From assembly GCA_027031185.1 (NCBI GenBank), contig JALVEF010000327.1, positions 1 through 9,680 on the forward strand: DNA of 9,680 bases, read 5' to 3'. Positions 1 to 5,850 of the stretch are shown piece by piece (positions within the stretch are counted from its first letter, which is position 1; every line of letters begins with the position of its first letter). The position numbers were made by a program, and so were the translations under genes. The DNA is from Saprospiraceae bacterium. Lineage in GTDB: Bacteria > Bacteroidota > Bacteroidia > Chitinophagales > Saprospiraceae. The notes under the pieces were generated by a model that saw only the letters and a program-made list of their open reading frames with translations, was not told the DNA's origin and ran no database searches.

Positions 1-48
1 GTCTCCCGATGGGCGACACGCGCTGATGGCGGTTTGGCATACCGGTGA

Positions 49-63
49 GGGCGCCCGGCGCCC
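49..63. repeat. GC-rich inverted repeat
   Basis: GGGCG at 49-53 pairs with CGCCC at 59-63 around a five-base loop, and the flanking bases also read as a near-perfect palindrome (gggcgcc, c, ggcgccc). It sits about 95 bases past the stop of the minus-strand DUF255 gene. No run of T follows on either strand, so it is not a standard intrinsic terminator. It could help stop or stabilise transcripts, or be chance in GC-rich DNA. Confidence 0.35.
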
Positions 64-123
64 GCGCGCAGCTGGCTTGGCTGGTGGACGACGTATAGGC
101 ACGGGCCGCTTCTTGCTCCGTGA

Positions 124-157
124 ACCCTTGACCGTGGACCCTTGACCGTGGACCGTC
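124..157. repeat. 14-base tandem direct repeat
   Basis: The unit acccttgaccgtgg occurs at 124-137 and again, identical, at 138-151. The start of a further partial copy (accgt) follows at 152-156. The array sits directly against the 3' end of the DUF255 gene, whose stop is at 158-160. From general knowledge, similar gaccgtgg-type short tandem arrays turn up between genes in a number of Bacteroidota genomes; I infer this is one of them. No function can be read from the sequence. Confidence 0.7.
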
Positions 158-2155
158 TTAACAACAGACATCCGGGTCCGTGACGGGCCGGTCACAAGTG
201 TAATTCTTGCAAACATAGATGAGCGCATCCCTGGCCGCTTTCTTGTGCGCGAGCAGCGGGTTGCGGGCGGATGCACGCGCGGCGGCAGCGATAATGCGAT
301 CAGGAATGTAGCGGGTCAGGATACGTTGTGCCTTTTCGCGCGCATTGGCGCCCACGACGGCAATTTCCAATATGCCGGGATACAACGCGGTACAGGCCGC
401 CCACCAAGCGCCAAAAGACGCCGGCTCGGACAACAGTGACTTTTTGGCGTGCGCCACCATCTTTTCCGCCCGGGTCCGGAAGGCGGGCGTATCCGTCCAA
501 AGTGCCAGACGGAGCAGATTGTACACCATCATGGCATTGCCACTCGGGATCTCGCCATCGTAGATGTCATGGCGCCGCAGGACGATGTCGGTCTGTCGCG
601 ATGAAGTGCCAAAGAAAAGCCCCGTGCGGTCGTCAGAAAAATCATTCAGCACCACGGCCAGCAAGTCTTCCGCTTTGGTCAAAAAGCGCCGGTTGAAATC
701 GAGTTCGTAGGCATTCAAAAGTGCATCAATCAACAGGGCATAATCGCTTAATACACCGTCTGTTGTAGCGTTTCCGTCCGTCCACACGTGATAGAGGCGG
801 CCATCCTTGTTGACGAAATGTTTGAGCAGAAAACGCAGCGCCTTTAAGGCCATTTCTCCGTAGTGTTCATTGCCGGTAGCCTGGCGGGCAGCGACGAGCG
901 CAGAGACGGTGAGCGCATTCCAATTGAGCAGGATCTTTTTGTCTTTATGAGGTTGCACACGCTTTAGGCGTGTGCGAAGTAGGCGTTTGGCGACGGTACC
1001 GGCTTTGGTGCGGAAAGCATCATCGGGGGAGGTGACGTGGAGAATGTTGCGCCCGGGCATTTCGTCCCAGTTGCCGGTGGCTGTGACGCCCCAATATTTG
1101 GCGGCACTCCGAGCGTCTTTGCCGGCAGCCTTGTCAAAGTCGGCTTTGGTCCAGGTATAATACTTGCCTTCTTCGCCTTCACTCTCCGCATCGAGGGCGG
1201 CATAAAAAGCGCCATCCGGGTGGCTCATCTCACGTTCCAGCCATTCGATGGTCTGTACCAGTTTTTCTGCCACCCACGGCTCGCGGGTGATTTGGTATTG
1301 ACGGGCCAGCAAACGAATGAGCAAGGCATTGTCGTAGAGCATTTTCTCAAAATGCGGGACAAGCCAGTCCACGGTGGTTGCATAGCGGGCAATACCGCCG
1401 CCGATTTGGTCGTAAATGCCACCGTTGAGCATGTGGCGCAGGCTGTGCGCCACCATGCGCCCGGCCTCGTCAAAACCAAAGTAATGTTGGGCTTTTTGGA
1501 GGAAGTCCAGAATCATCAGGTTGGGAAACTTCGGTGCGCGACTGAAGCCGCCATAGACATCATCATAGCTTTTGCGCAAAGACTCTAAAACTTTGTGATA
1601 AAGAGACTTGTCAAGAAGGCGTTTAGGTAATTTGCGCAGGCTGCTAATAAAGCCTTTATCATCGCGGCGGAGTCGGGCCATCACCTTTTCGGCTTCTGCT
1701 TCGACGGCGGCGCGGTTTTCGTAGAAGTTGTATGCCACAAAATTGAGCGTCTCCATCCAGGAGGGCAGTTCACCGCGCGGCTCCGGCGGGAAATAGGTGC
1801 CGGCATGGAAGGGTTTCAGGTCGGGCGTCAAAAATACGTGGAGCGGCCATCCGGCCGTGCCGGCGATGACTTGACAAGCGTCCATGTACAAGGCATCCAG
1901 GTCGGGGCGCTCTTCCCGGTCCACTTTGACGCAGACAAAGAGTGCATTCATGTATTCGGCCACTTCGGGATCTTCAAAGGATTCGCGAGCCATCACATGG
2001 CACCAATGGCAGGTGGAATAGCCGATACTGACCAGGATAGGTTTGTCTTCGGCGCGTGCGCGCCGCAAGGCTTCATCGCCCCATGGATACCAGTCCACCG
2101 GATTATTTGCGTGCTGCCGCAAATAAGGACTGGAGGCAAGTTGCAGACGGTTCAT
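158..2155 (-). CDS. DUF255 / YyaL-type thioredoxin-domain protein (SPATA20 family)
   Basis: This encodes 665 residues, close to the family's usual length (bacterial YyaL-type proteins are just under 700). The N-terminal third is the DUF255 thioredoxin-like domain: the signature SSPYLRQHANNPVDWYPW at 8-25, the redox-type motif CHWC at 49-52, VDREERPDLD at 78-87, and GWPLHVFLTPD then GTYFPP at 102-124. The rest is the helical barrel region of the six-hairpin glycosidase type, ending in the familiar YVCKNYTCDRPVTDP tail. No signal peptide is seen, so it is probably cytoplasmic. I chose the ATG at 2155 because family members begin MNRL; a GTG six codons upstream (2173) is open but unneeded. The biochemical role of the family is not established; both a thioredoxin-like and an epimerase- or glycosidase-like activity have been suggested from fold. 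It lies 80 bases downstream of the NifU-type gene on the same strand, probably co-transcribed. An odd detail is the terminal Cys-Cys pair. Confidence 0.93.
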   Translation of the reverse strand: MNRLQLASSPYLRQHANNPVDWYPWGDEALRRARAEDKPILVSIGYSTCHWCHVMARESFEDPEVAEYMNALFVCVKVDREERPDLDALYMDACQVIAGTAGWPLHVFLTPDLKPFHAGTYFPPEPRGELPSWMETLNFVAYNFYENRAAVEAEAEKVMARLRRDDKGFISSLRKLPKRLLDKSLYHKVLESLRKSYDDVYGGFSRAPKFPNLMILDFLQKAQHYFGFDEAGRMVAHSLRHMLNGGIYDQIGGGIARYATTVDWLVPHFEKMLYDNALLIRLLARQYQITREPWVAEKLVQTIEWLEREMSHPDGAFYAALDAESEGEEGKYYTWTKADFDKAAGKDARSAAKYWGVTATGNWDEMPGRNILHVTSPDDAFRTKAGTVAKRLLRTRLKRVQPHKDKKILLNWNALTVSALVAARQATGNEHYGEMALKALRFLLKHFVNKDGRLYHVWTDGNATTDGVLSDYALLIDALLNAYELDFNRRFLTKAEDLLAVVLNDFSDDRTGLFFGTSSRQTDIVLRRHDIYDGEIPSGNAMMVYNLLRLALWTDTPAFRTRAEKMVAHAKKSLLSEPASFGAWWAACTALYPGILEIAVVGANAREKAQRILTRYIPDRIIAAAARASARNPLLAHKKAARDALIYVCKNYTCDRPVTDPDVCC

Positions 2156-2235
2156 GATTCGATTTTTTGGCACAACGACATCGCCGCACCGTTCGTCAGG
2201 CCGTCAAAACCAGCCACCGAAGATTTCTCGCACGA

Positions 2236-2484
2236 TCAGGCGGGAGCCGCCACCACCTTAACCACTTCGGGCACCGTGGACGTCACGGCGGCGTGGATGC
2301 CGGCAAACAGCGTGCTGTCCATCATGCGGCAAGAACGGCAGGCGCCCGTAAACTTGACGACCAGAACGCCGCCGGGCTGCAATTCGACGATTTCGACATC
2401 GCCTCCGTCGGCGTGCAGGTGGGGGCGCACCGTGTCAATTGCCCGCTTGATACGTGTCATCAATTCGGATTGTGTGGCGGCCAT
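2236..2484 (-). CDS. NifU C-terminal-domain (Nfu-type) Fe-S cluster carrier
   Basis: This is an 82-residue protein consisting only of the NifU C-terminal domain. The hallmark HADGGDVE is at 24-31, and the cluster-binding C-x-x-C (GACRSC) has its cysteines at 49 and 52. Two such subunits are known in this family to bridge a [4Fe-4S] cluster and pass it to apo-proteins in the cytoplasm. The frame stays open upstream to 2628, but the first 48 codons of that extension do not look like the family and overlap the start of the divergent HAD gene. The ATG at 2484 (MAATQSEL) gives a normal-length domain and is preferred. It is the first gene of a probable two-gene unit with the DUF255 gene. The 146 bases separating it from the divergent HAD gene must hold its promoter, but no TAnnTTTG element is evident there. 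Confidence 0.93.
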   Translation of the reverse strand: MAATQSELMTRIKRAIDTVRPHLHADGGDVEIVELQPGGVLVVKFTGACRSCRMMDSTLFAGIHAAVTSTVPEVVKVVAAPA

Positions 2485-2630
2485 AAGACGCTTGGTTTCA
2501 AAGTCCAAACAAAAGGCTTGGCAAAAGGTTTTATACTCGCCGCCGGATGGCCGGGAATGACTTGAATGGCATGCCCTCCCCGGTACCGGTCGCCGCAATG
2601 CACCAGGGCCGGTCGCTTCAAACTTCAAGA
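2485..2630. promoter_or_regulatory. Divergent intergenic region between NifU-type and HAD genes
   Basis: These 146 bases must drive transcription both ways, since the NifU-type gene reads left and the HAD gene reads right. I searched for the Bacteroidota TTG / TAnnTTTG pair on both strands and found no good match. A short direct repeat, ccttttg, occurs twice on the minus strand about 10 bases apart just upstream of the NifU-type start, and a ten-base palindrome, ccggtaccgg, lies at 2580-2589, about 40 bases before the HAD start. Either could be an operator, but nothing beyond position supports this. Confidence 0.35.
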
Positions 2631-3263
2631 ATGAAATACGACTTGATCATATTTGACCTGGACGGCACACTTGTCAACTCCATGTATGATGTGGGCGATG
2701 CTTTGAACTACGTATTCCGGCACTACGGCCTTCCAGAATTGACGTACGATCAGGTGCCCGCCATGGTTGGAGGGGGAATGCGCAGCTTGCTTCGCAAGGC
2801 GCTCGGCCCCGATGCCGATTTGGACGAGGCGCTCCGTCTGCTGTTTGAGCACTACGACAAGCACTATCTGGACCACACACGCCCCTACCCTTTCGTGCGT
2901 GAAACGCTTGGAAAACTGCCGATGCAATTGGCGGTACTCAGCAACAAGCCCGATAAGTACACCAAGGCCATTATACGCGAACTGGACCTGGCCACTCATT
3001 TTGCCATGGTCCTGGGACATGTGCCCGAATGGTACGAGCGTAAGCCGGACCCGGGTGGCATTCGGTACATTCTGAAACACCTCCATGTGGCGCCCCAACG
3101 CACGCTTATGGTGGGCGACTCCACGCACGACATCCACGCCGCCCGAAGGGCGGCAATCTCTTCTTGCGGTGTCACGTATGGCTACCGCTCACCGGAGCAA
3201 TTGCGCGAAACGGGGGCAGGATGCCTGATTGACCGCTTTGACCAATTGCTCGAAATTATTTGA
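2631..3263 (+). CDS. HAD-superfamily hydrolase, phosphoglycolate phosphatase-like
   Basis: This 210-residue protein carries all four HAD motifs: motif I FDLDGT with nucleophile Asp9 and acid/base Asp11, motif II SNKP with Ser104, motif III KPDP with Lys138, and motif IV VGDSTHD with Asp163 and Asp167 for magnesium. The helical insertion after motif I (about residues 16-80) is the small cap typical of the phosphoglycolate phosphatase (Gph/PGP) branch. The likely role is removing phosphate from a small metabolite such as 2-phosphoglycolate in the cytoplasm; exact substrate cannot be read from motifs. The frame is open upstream to 2547, but those 28 residues are not family-like, and the ATG at 2631 places FDLDGT at the usual distance from the start. 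The stop is three bases before the next ATG, implying co-transcription with the unknown gene that follows. Confidence 0.92.
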   Translation: MKYDLIIFDLDGTLVNSMYDVGDALNYVFRHYGLPELTYDQVPAMVGGGMRSLLRKALGPDADLDEALRLLFEHYDKHYLDHTRPYPFVRETLGKLPMQLAVLSNKPDKYTKAIIRELDLATHFAMVLGHVPEWYERKPDPGGIRYILKHLHVAPQRTLMVGDSTHDIHAARRAAISSCGVTYGYRSPEQLRETGAGCLIDRFDQLLEII

Positions 3264-3266
3264 CCG

Positions 3267-3632
3267 ATGAAACAAGAACTTGTCCCCGAAGGCTTACTCG
3301 ATGCCATCAAAAACGACTACGGCAAGACAATGTATCAGGCATCTCAACGGATCTTGCAGGAAGGGGTCACCAAATACCCGATGTTTATTGCAACGCGCGA
3401 TCTGTCTCAACTGGGCGTCCCGCTAATTTTGGGCAAGGAATACCGCCGCGAGTGGAATATTTTCATGTCCTCACCCGAGGAATTTTATAATAAGCAGGTG
3501 ATGTCCAGGGCGGAAATTGAGCAATTTTTGAAAGATTTTAAGGATCCGCAAAAGTACTTGTGCGTGCTCTTCATCGAGGGCAAAGATATCCGCTTGTTGT
3601 ACATTCCCATTGAACGCACGTGGAAGTATTGA
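3267..3632 (+). CDS. Conserved-looking hypothetical protein coupled to HAD gene
   Basis: I do not recognise this 121-residue protein. Its start lies three bases after the HAD stop, in another frame, so the two are almost surely translated from one message. It has no signal peptide, membrane segment or metal motif, and only one cysteine (near residue 102). Its composition looks like a compact soluble alpha/beta protein: a charged helical N-terminus (about 1-32), a strand-like section (PMFIATRDL, then VPLILGKEYRREWNIFMSS), a helix (SRAEIEQFLKDF), and two final strands (YLCVLFIEG and IRLLYIPIERTW). The gene is kept open across full length with ordinary codon use and ends just before a hairpin, so it looks real. 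The function is unknown; a role connected with the HAD phosphatase is only inferred from the spacing. Confidence 0.82.
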   Translation: MKQELVPEGLLDAIKNDYGKTMYQASQRILQEGVTKYPMFIATRDLSQLGVPLILGKEYRREWNIFMSSPEEFYNKQVMSRAEIEQFLKDFKDPQKYLCVLFIEGKDIRLLYIPIERTWKY

Positions 3633-3635
3633 CGC

Positions 3636-3669
3636 AAAAAAGAAGGCGTGACCCCCGTCACGCCTTCTT
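3636..3669 (-). terminator. Intrinsic terminator between convergent genes
   Basis: A perfect 13-base-pair stem (aagaaggcgtgac at 3640-3652 with its complement at 3657-3669) closes a CCCC loop. On the minus strand it is followed by six T (the A run 3636-3641), so it best serves the T9SS-protein gene ending at 3696. It lies immediately past the plus-strand stop at 3632 and may also stop that transcript, though the plus side lacks a good T run. Confidence 0.85.
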
Positions 3670-3695
3670 GGGATTATAGCATACTGTATTCCTTA

Positions 3696-4226
3696 CTACT
3701 GTTTGATGAACTTTTGCGACACGTAAAGACCATTGCGGCCCAGACGCACGAAGTACAAGCCCTTTTCATAATTGCTGACGTCCAGGTCATAGTGGCCTTC
3801 AAAGCGATCAGCCTTCATGCGGATACCATGTGCATCAAAGACAAAGATGGTGATCAGGCCGGGTACATTTGCGTCAATGTGGACGATATCGGTGGCGTTG
3901 GTCGGGTATAAATTAAAATCAGAACCGGACAGCTTTGAGGCGCCAAGGGCAATTGCCCAGTCTTGGACGTCAGGTGCTTCCGCGCCGCTCTCTTTCGTGT
4001 AGCCGCATGCCAATGTGCCTACTCCGTAAGTCTGCTCCGTCTTTAAGCCCGCTTCCGCGTCGCTCTCATTCGTGTAGCCGCTCGCCAACGTGCCTACTCC
4101 GTAAGTCTGCTCCGTCTTCGCGTGTATGTCGCCGAAGTCTTTGGACGGTGCTGCATTTTGCCATTTTACCTGGGCAAAAACACCCGCAGCAGCTGTGACC
4201 AAAATAAGCGTAAAAACTTTTCTCAT
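3696..4226 (-). CDS. Small T9SS-sorted secreted protein with 25-residue tandem repeats
   Basis: This encodes 176 residues. Residues 1-18 form a signal peptide (MRKVFTLILVTAAAGVFA, likely cut before Gln19). Residues 37-61 and 62-86 are two tandem copies of a 25-residue unit beginning KTEQTYGVGTLA; 20 of 25 positions are identical. Residues about 102-176 resemble the type A T9SS C-terminal sorting domain: a YPTNATD variant of the usual YPNPATD, a central VFDAHG strand, then GLYFVRL and a final KFIKQ. Known members are moved across the outer membrane by the type IX system and released or anchored after the domain is cut off. With the tags removed, about 80 residues remain, mostly repeats, and no enzymatic domain is recognisable. 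Its job is therefore unknown; surface or adhesive roles would be speculation. It is alone, with its own terminator on the 3' side. A truncated relic of a larger cargo gene is an alternative. Confidence 0.85.
   Translation of the reverse strand: MRKVFTLILVTAAAGVFAQVKWQNAAPSKDFGDIHAKTEQTYGVGTLASGYTNESDAEAGLKTEQTYGVGTLACGYTKESGAEAPDVQDWAIALGASKLSGSDFNLYPTNATDIVHIDANVPGLITIFVFDAHGIRMKADRFEGHYDLDVSNYEKGLYFVRLGRNGLYVSQKFIKQ
3969..4118 (-). repeat. 75-base in-frame tandem repeat, two copies
   Basis: Copy one is 4044-4118 and copy two is 3969-4043, both encoding the 25-residue unit of the T9SS protein. I count 12 differences in 75 bases; seven of them cluster in the last eight coding bases of the unit, while the first 28 coding bases (4091-4118 and 4016-4043) are identical. 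The copy length is an exact multiple of three, so the frame survives. Partial divergence suggests either an older duplication or two insertions of a related element. Confidence 0.9.
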
Positions 4227-4503
4227 TTTCTATTTTTTGTACCGGACCCCACCGGTGATGATAAAAACTGAGTTCCAAGTCATTGAAAACCAAATCGGTA
4301 TAAGCAATTTTAATACCACAACCACGCACCGGGCGAAAAAGAAAATATTTTTATTTTGTACACATTCAATCAGCCGTGTTCGTGCGCCTTACACTTTGCT
4401 GTAAAGGATAAATTGACAGGAGGAATCAGACGAAAGGGACAAAAAAAAGGCGGTATGGGGCTCAAAAAGCACCCATACCGCCCCAAAAGGCCGGTCCATG
4501 CCG
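4227..4503. promoter_or_regulatory. Upstream region of the T9SS gene
   Basis: This region contains no gene. Its right part holds the SusD-operon terminator (4441-4482); its left part should hold the promoter of the T9SS gene. The 30 bases before that gene's ATG are A-rich on the coding strand with no Shine-Dalgarno, as is usual in Bacteroidota. No full TAnnTTTG element is present; the nearest is ATTTG at about 4291-4295, which has TTG upstream but the wrong inner spacing. A GG-N10-GC element on the minus strand at 4303-4318 resembles a sigma-54 site and is discussed as a finding. Confidence 0.45.
4441..4482 (-). terminator. Intrinsic terminator of the SusC/SusD operon
   Basis: An 11-base-pair perfect stem (ggcggtatggg at 4449-4459 with cccataccgcc at 4472-4482) encloses a 12-base interior that can add three more pairs (gct with agc). 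On the minus strand it is followed directly by eight T (A run 4441-4448). It begins 22 bases past the SusD stop. This is a textbook Rho-independent terminator and marks the end of the two-gene unit. Confidence 0.93.
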
Positions 4504-5826
4504 TCAGATGGTGGGATCCGATGGCGTGTTCGGGTTATTGAGTCGTTCGTCTGCCGGATAGGGGTAATAGTTGCGATTGCGTTCGCTGGAATAGTCGGGT
4601 GTCATCGGCGGATCAGGCCGGCCAAAGCGGCGGGAATCTTCGAGTGCGGTACCGCTCAGGAAGAGTTCGATGCGCCGCGTCTTATAGATCTCTGCCAGGA
4701 GTGCATCCTTGTCGCCATTGGCATCAAATGAAGGCAGGCCGGCGCCGATACCAAGCGGATCTTCGCCGGGCATCTTTCCCCGGACTTGATTCAGTACCAT
4801 CTGGGCATTGGTCAGGTCATCCAAACGTGCAAGCGCCTCGGCTCTGATCAGGCCGGCTTCCGAAGGATAATACACCGGGATACCGGCATCGGCAGCGGAG
4901 AAGAATGGAGCCACGATGCTGTCCACTCCCGCCGGATACTTGATGGCATCCCTGGTGACACCGGCCAGGTAGAAACCGATGCGGTTGTCTTGCGGGTCTG
5001 GTGCCAAGGCCGGTGGTAGGCCGAAGTCCTTGCGCGGCGCATATTGCACGGTACCTTCAAACATGGCGGAATAGACGGGATTGGGATCTTTGGCATCATA
5101 GAAAAACATGGAGACATCCGCATTGGGGTCCACGTTGCCGGCCATATCACCGGCTATTTGGTAATCACCGGCGATCAGATAAAAGCGCGCTATATACATG
5201 CGCAGTGCATTGGCCAAATCCAGGCCGCCAAATAACGCATTGAACTCATCGCTGGGCGGTTCATTCAGGATGCCGGTCAGCGCACTGCCCATCTGTTCGG
5301 AGACATCGCGCAGCGCAGCGATACGATCGACAAAAACCGCATCGTTGTCAGCGCTGTTTTTCAGCGGGACCATTTCCCAATTGTAAGCAAGAATGCCGAC
5401 ACACATGCCGCGATACAGCGCGGCAATAGCGCGAAGCCCGGTACGCGTCCCGTCCAGCATTTGCACATTGTCCACATGGTCCAGGATGCTTTCCGCCATC
5501 CCCTTGGTCTTCATGGCCGCCGAAAACAGGCGCGTCACGCGTTCGTTTTCGCCGGAGAGTTGGGGGCCACCTTCTTCGAGTTCTTCGAGAGAGGAGAAGG
5601 TCGTCATGGCCGCCACTTCACGGGCAGTAACCGCGGGATAGAGTATGGCGCGGGGCAAAGTAGTGGTGGCATAGTGTTGTTGCATGCCCTTGGCCAGGGC
5701 CAGCAAGCCGTCCTTGGTGTTGAGGACTTGCTCTTCGGTGGCGGCATTCGGATTGGGAATGTCGAGGCTGCATGCACTCCACATAACCAGGCCGGCCAGA
5801 GCGATGAAGTGAAGTATATTTTTCAT
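4504..5826 (-). CDS. SusD/RagB-family outer-membrane lipoprotein
   Basis: This encodes 440 residues, at the short end for the family. A lipoprotein signal peptide ends in a lipobox with Cys19 (MWSAC), so the mature protein would be lipid-anchored, and SusD proteins are known to sit at the outer-membrane surface as a lid on SusC. Family features include the early LDIPNPN segment, the helical TPR-like body, and the C-terminal signature: an EIYKTRRIELFLSG helix, SRRFGRPDPP, and the closing NRNYYPYPADERLNNPN motif that ends most SusD proteins. It starts 24 bases after the SusC stop, so the pair is one operon, and a strong terminator follows. The ligand is unknown: SusD proteins bind glycans or peptides, and nothing in the sequence or neighbourhood names which. 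The short length and the YYPYP/NPN ending suggest the compact SusD type rather than a classical starch-binding one. Confidence 0.94.
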   Translation of the reverse strand: MKNILHFIALAGLVMWSACSLDIPNPNAATEEQVLNTKDGLLALAKGMQQHYATTTLPRAILYPAVTAREVAAMTTFSSLEELEEGGPQLSGENERVTRLFSAAMKTKGMAESILDHVDNVQMLDGTRTGLRAIAALYRGMCVGILAYNWEMVPLKNSADNDAVFVDRIAALRDVSEQMGSALTGILNEPPSDEFNALFGGLDLANALRMYIARFYLIAGDYQIAGDMAGNVDPNADVSMFFYDAKDPNPVYSAMFEGTVQYAPRKDFGLPPALAPDPQDNRIGFYLAGVTRDAIKYPAGVDSIVAPFFSAADAGIPVYYPSEAGLIRAEALARLDDLTNAQMVLNQVRGKMPGEDPLGIGAGLPSFDANGDKDALLAEIYKTRRIELFLSGTALEDSRRFGRPDPPMTPDYSSERNRNYYPYPADERLNNPNTPSDPTI

Positions 5827-5850
5827 TGCAAGATTGTTTTTGTGAGTGAA

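Larger units (their letters stand above)
1..157. other. Left-edge region without a confident gene
   Basis: This stretch lies downstream of the minus-strand DUF255 gene. A plus-strand frame is open from base 2 to a TGA at 142-144 (about 47 codons, entering from outside the window), but its translation is rich in Arg, Gly and Ala and matches no family I recognise. A second plus frame ends in a TAG at 96-98 with a plausible C-terminus (AQLAWLVDDV). One of these could be the tail of a plus-strand gene converging on the DUF255 gene, and the two frames could be joined by a frameshift. I cannot decide from 157 bases. The stretch also holds an inverted repeat (49-63) and a tandem repeat (124-157). 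No T-tract terminator for the DUF255 gene is visible. Confidence 0.4.

Noticed and set aside
1805..2560. Long plus-strand open frame of 251 codons
   Set aside because: It lies antisense across the start of the DUF255 gene and the whole NifU-type gene, both of which have clear family motifs; its translation has no recognisable domain.
2485..2628. Upstream extension of the NifU-type protein
   Set aside because: The added 48 residues are unlike the family and would run almost to the divergent HAD start at 2631; the ATG at 2484 gives the standard domain length.
4417..4541. Shine-Dalgarno-like caggagga with an ATG at 4455 giving a 28-codon plus-strand ORF
   Set aside because: The ATG is about 30 bases from the purine-rich site and lies in the terminator stem of the SusC/SusD operon; the rest is antisense to SusD.
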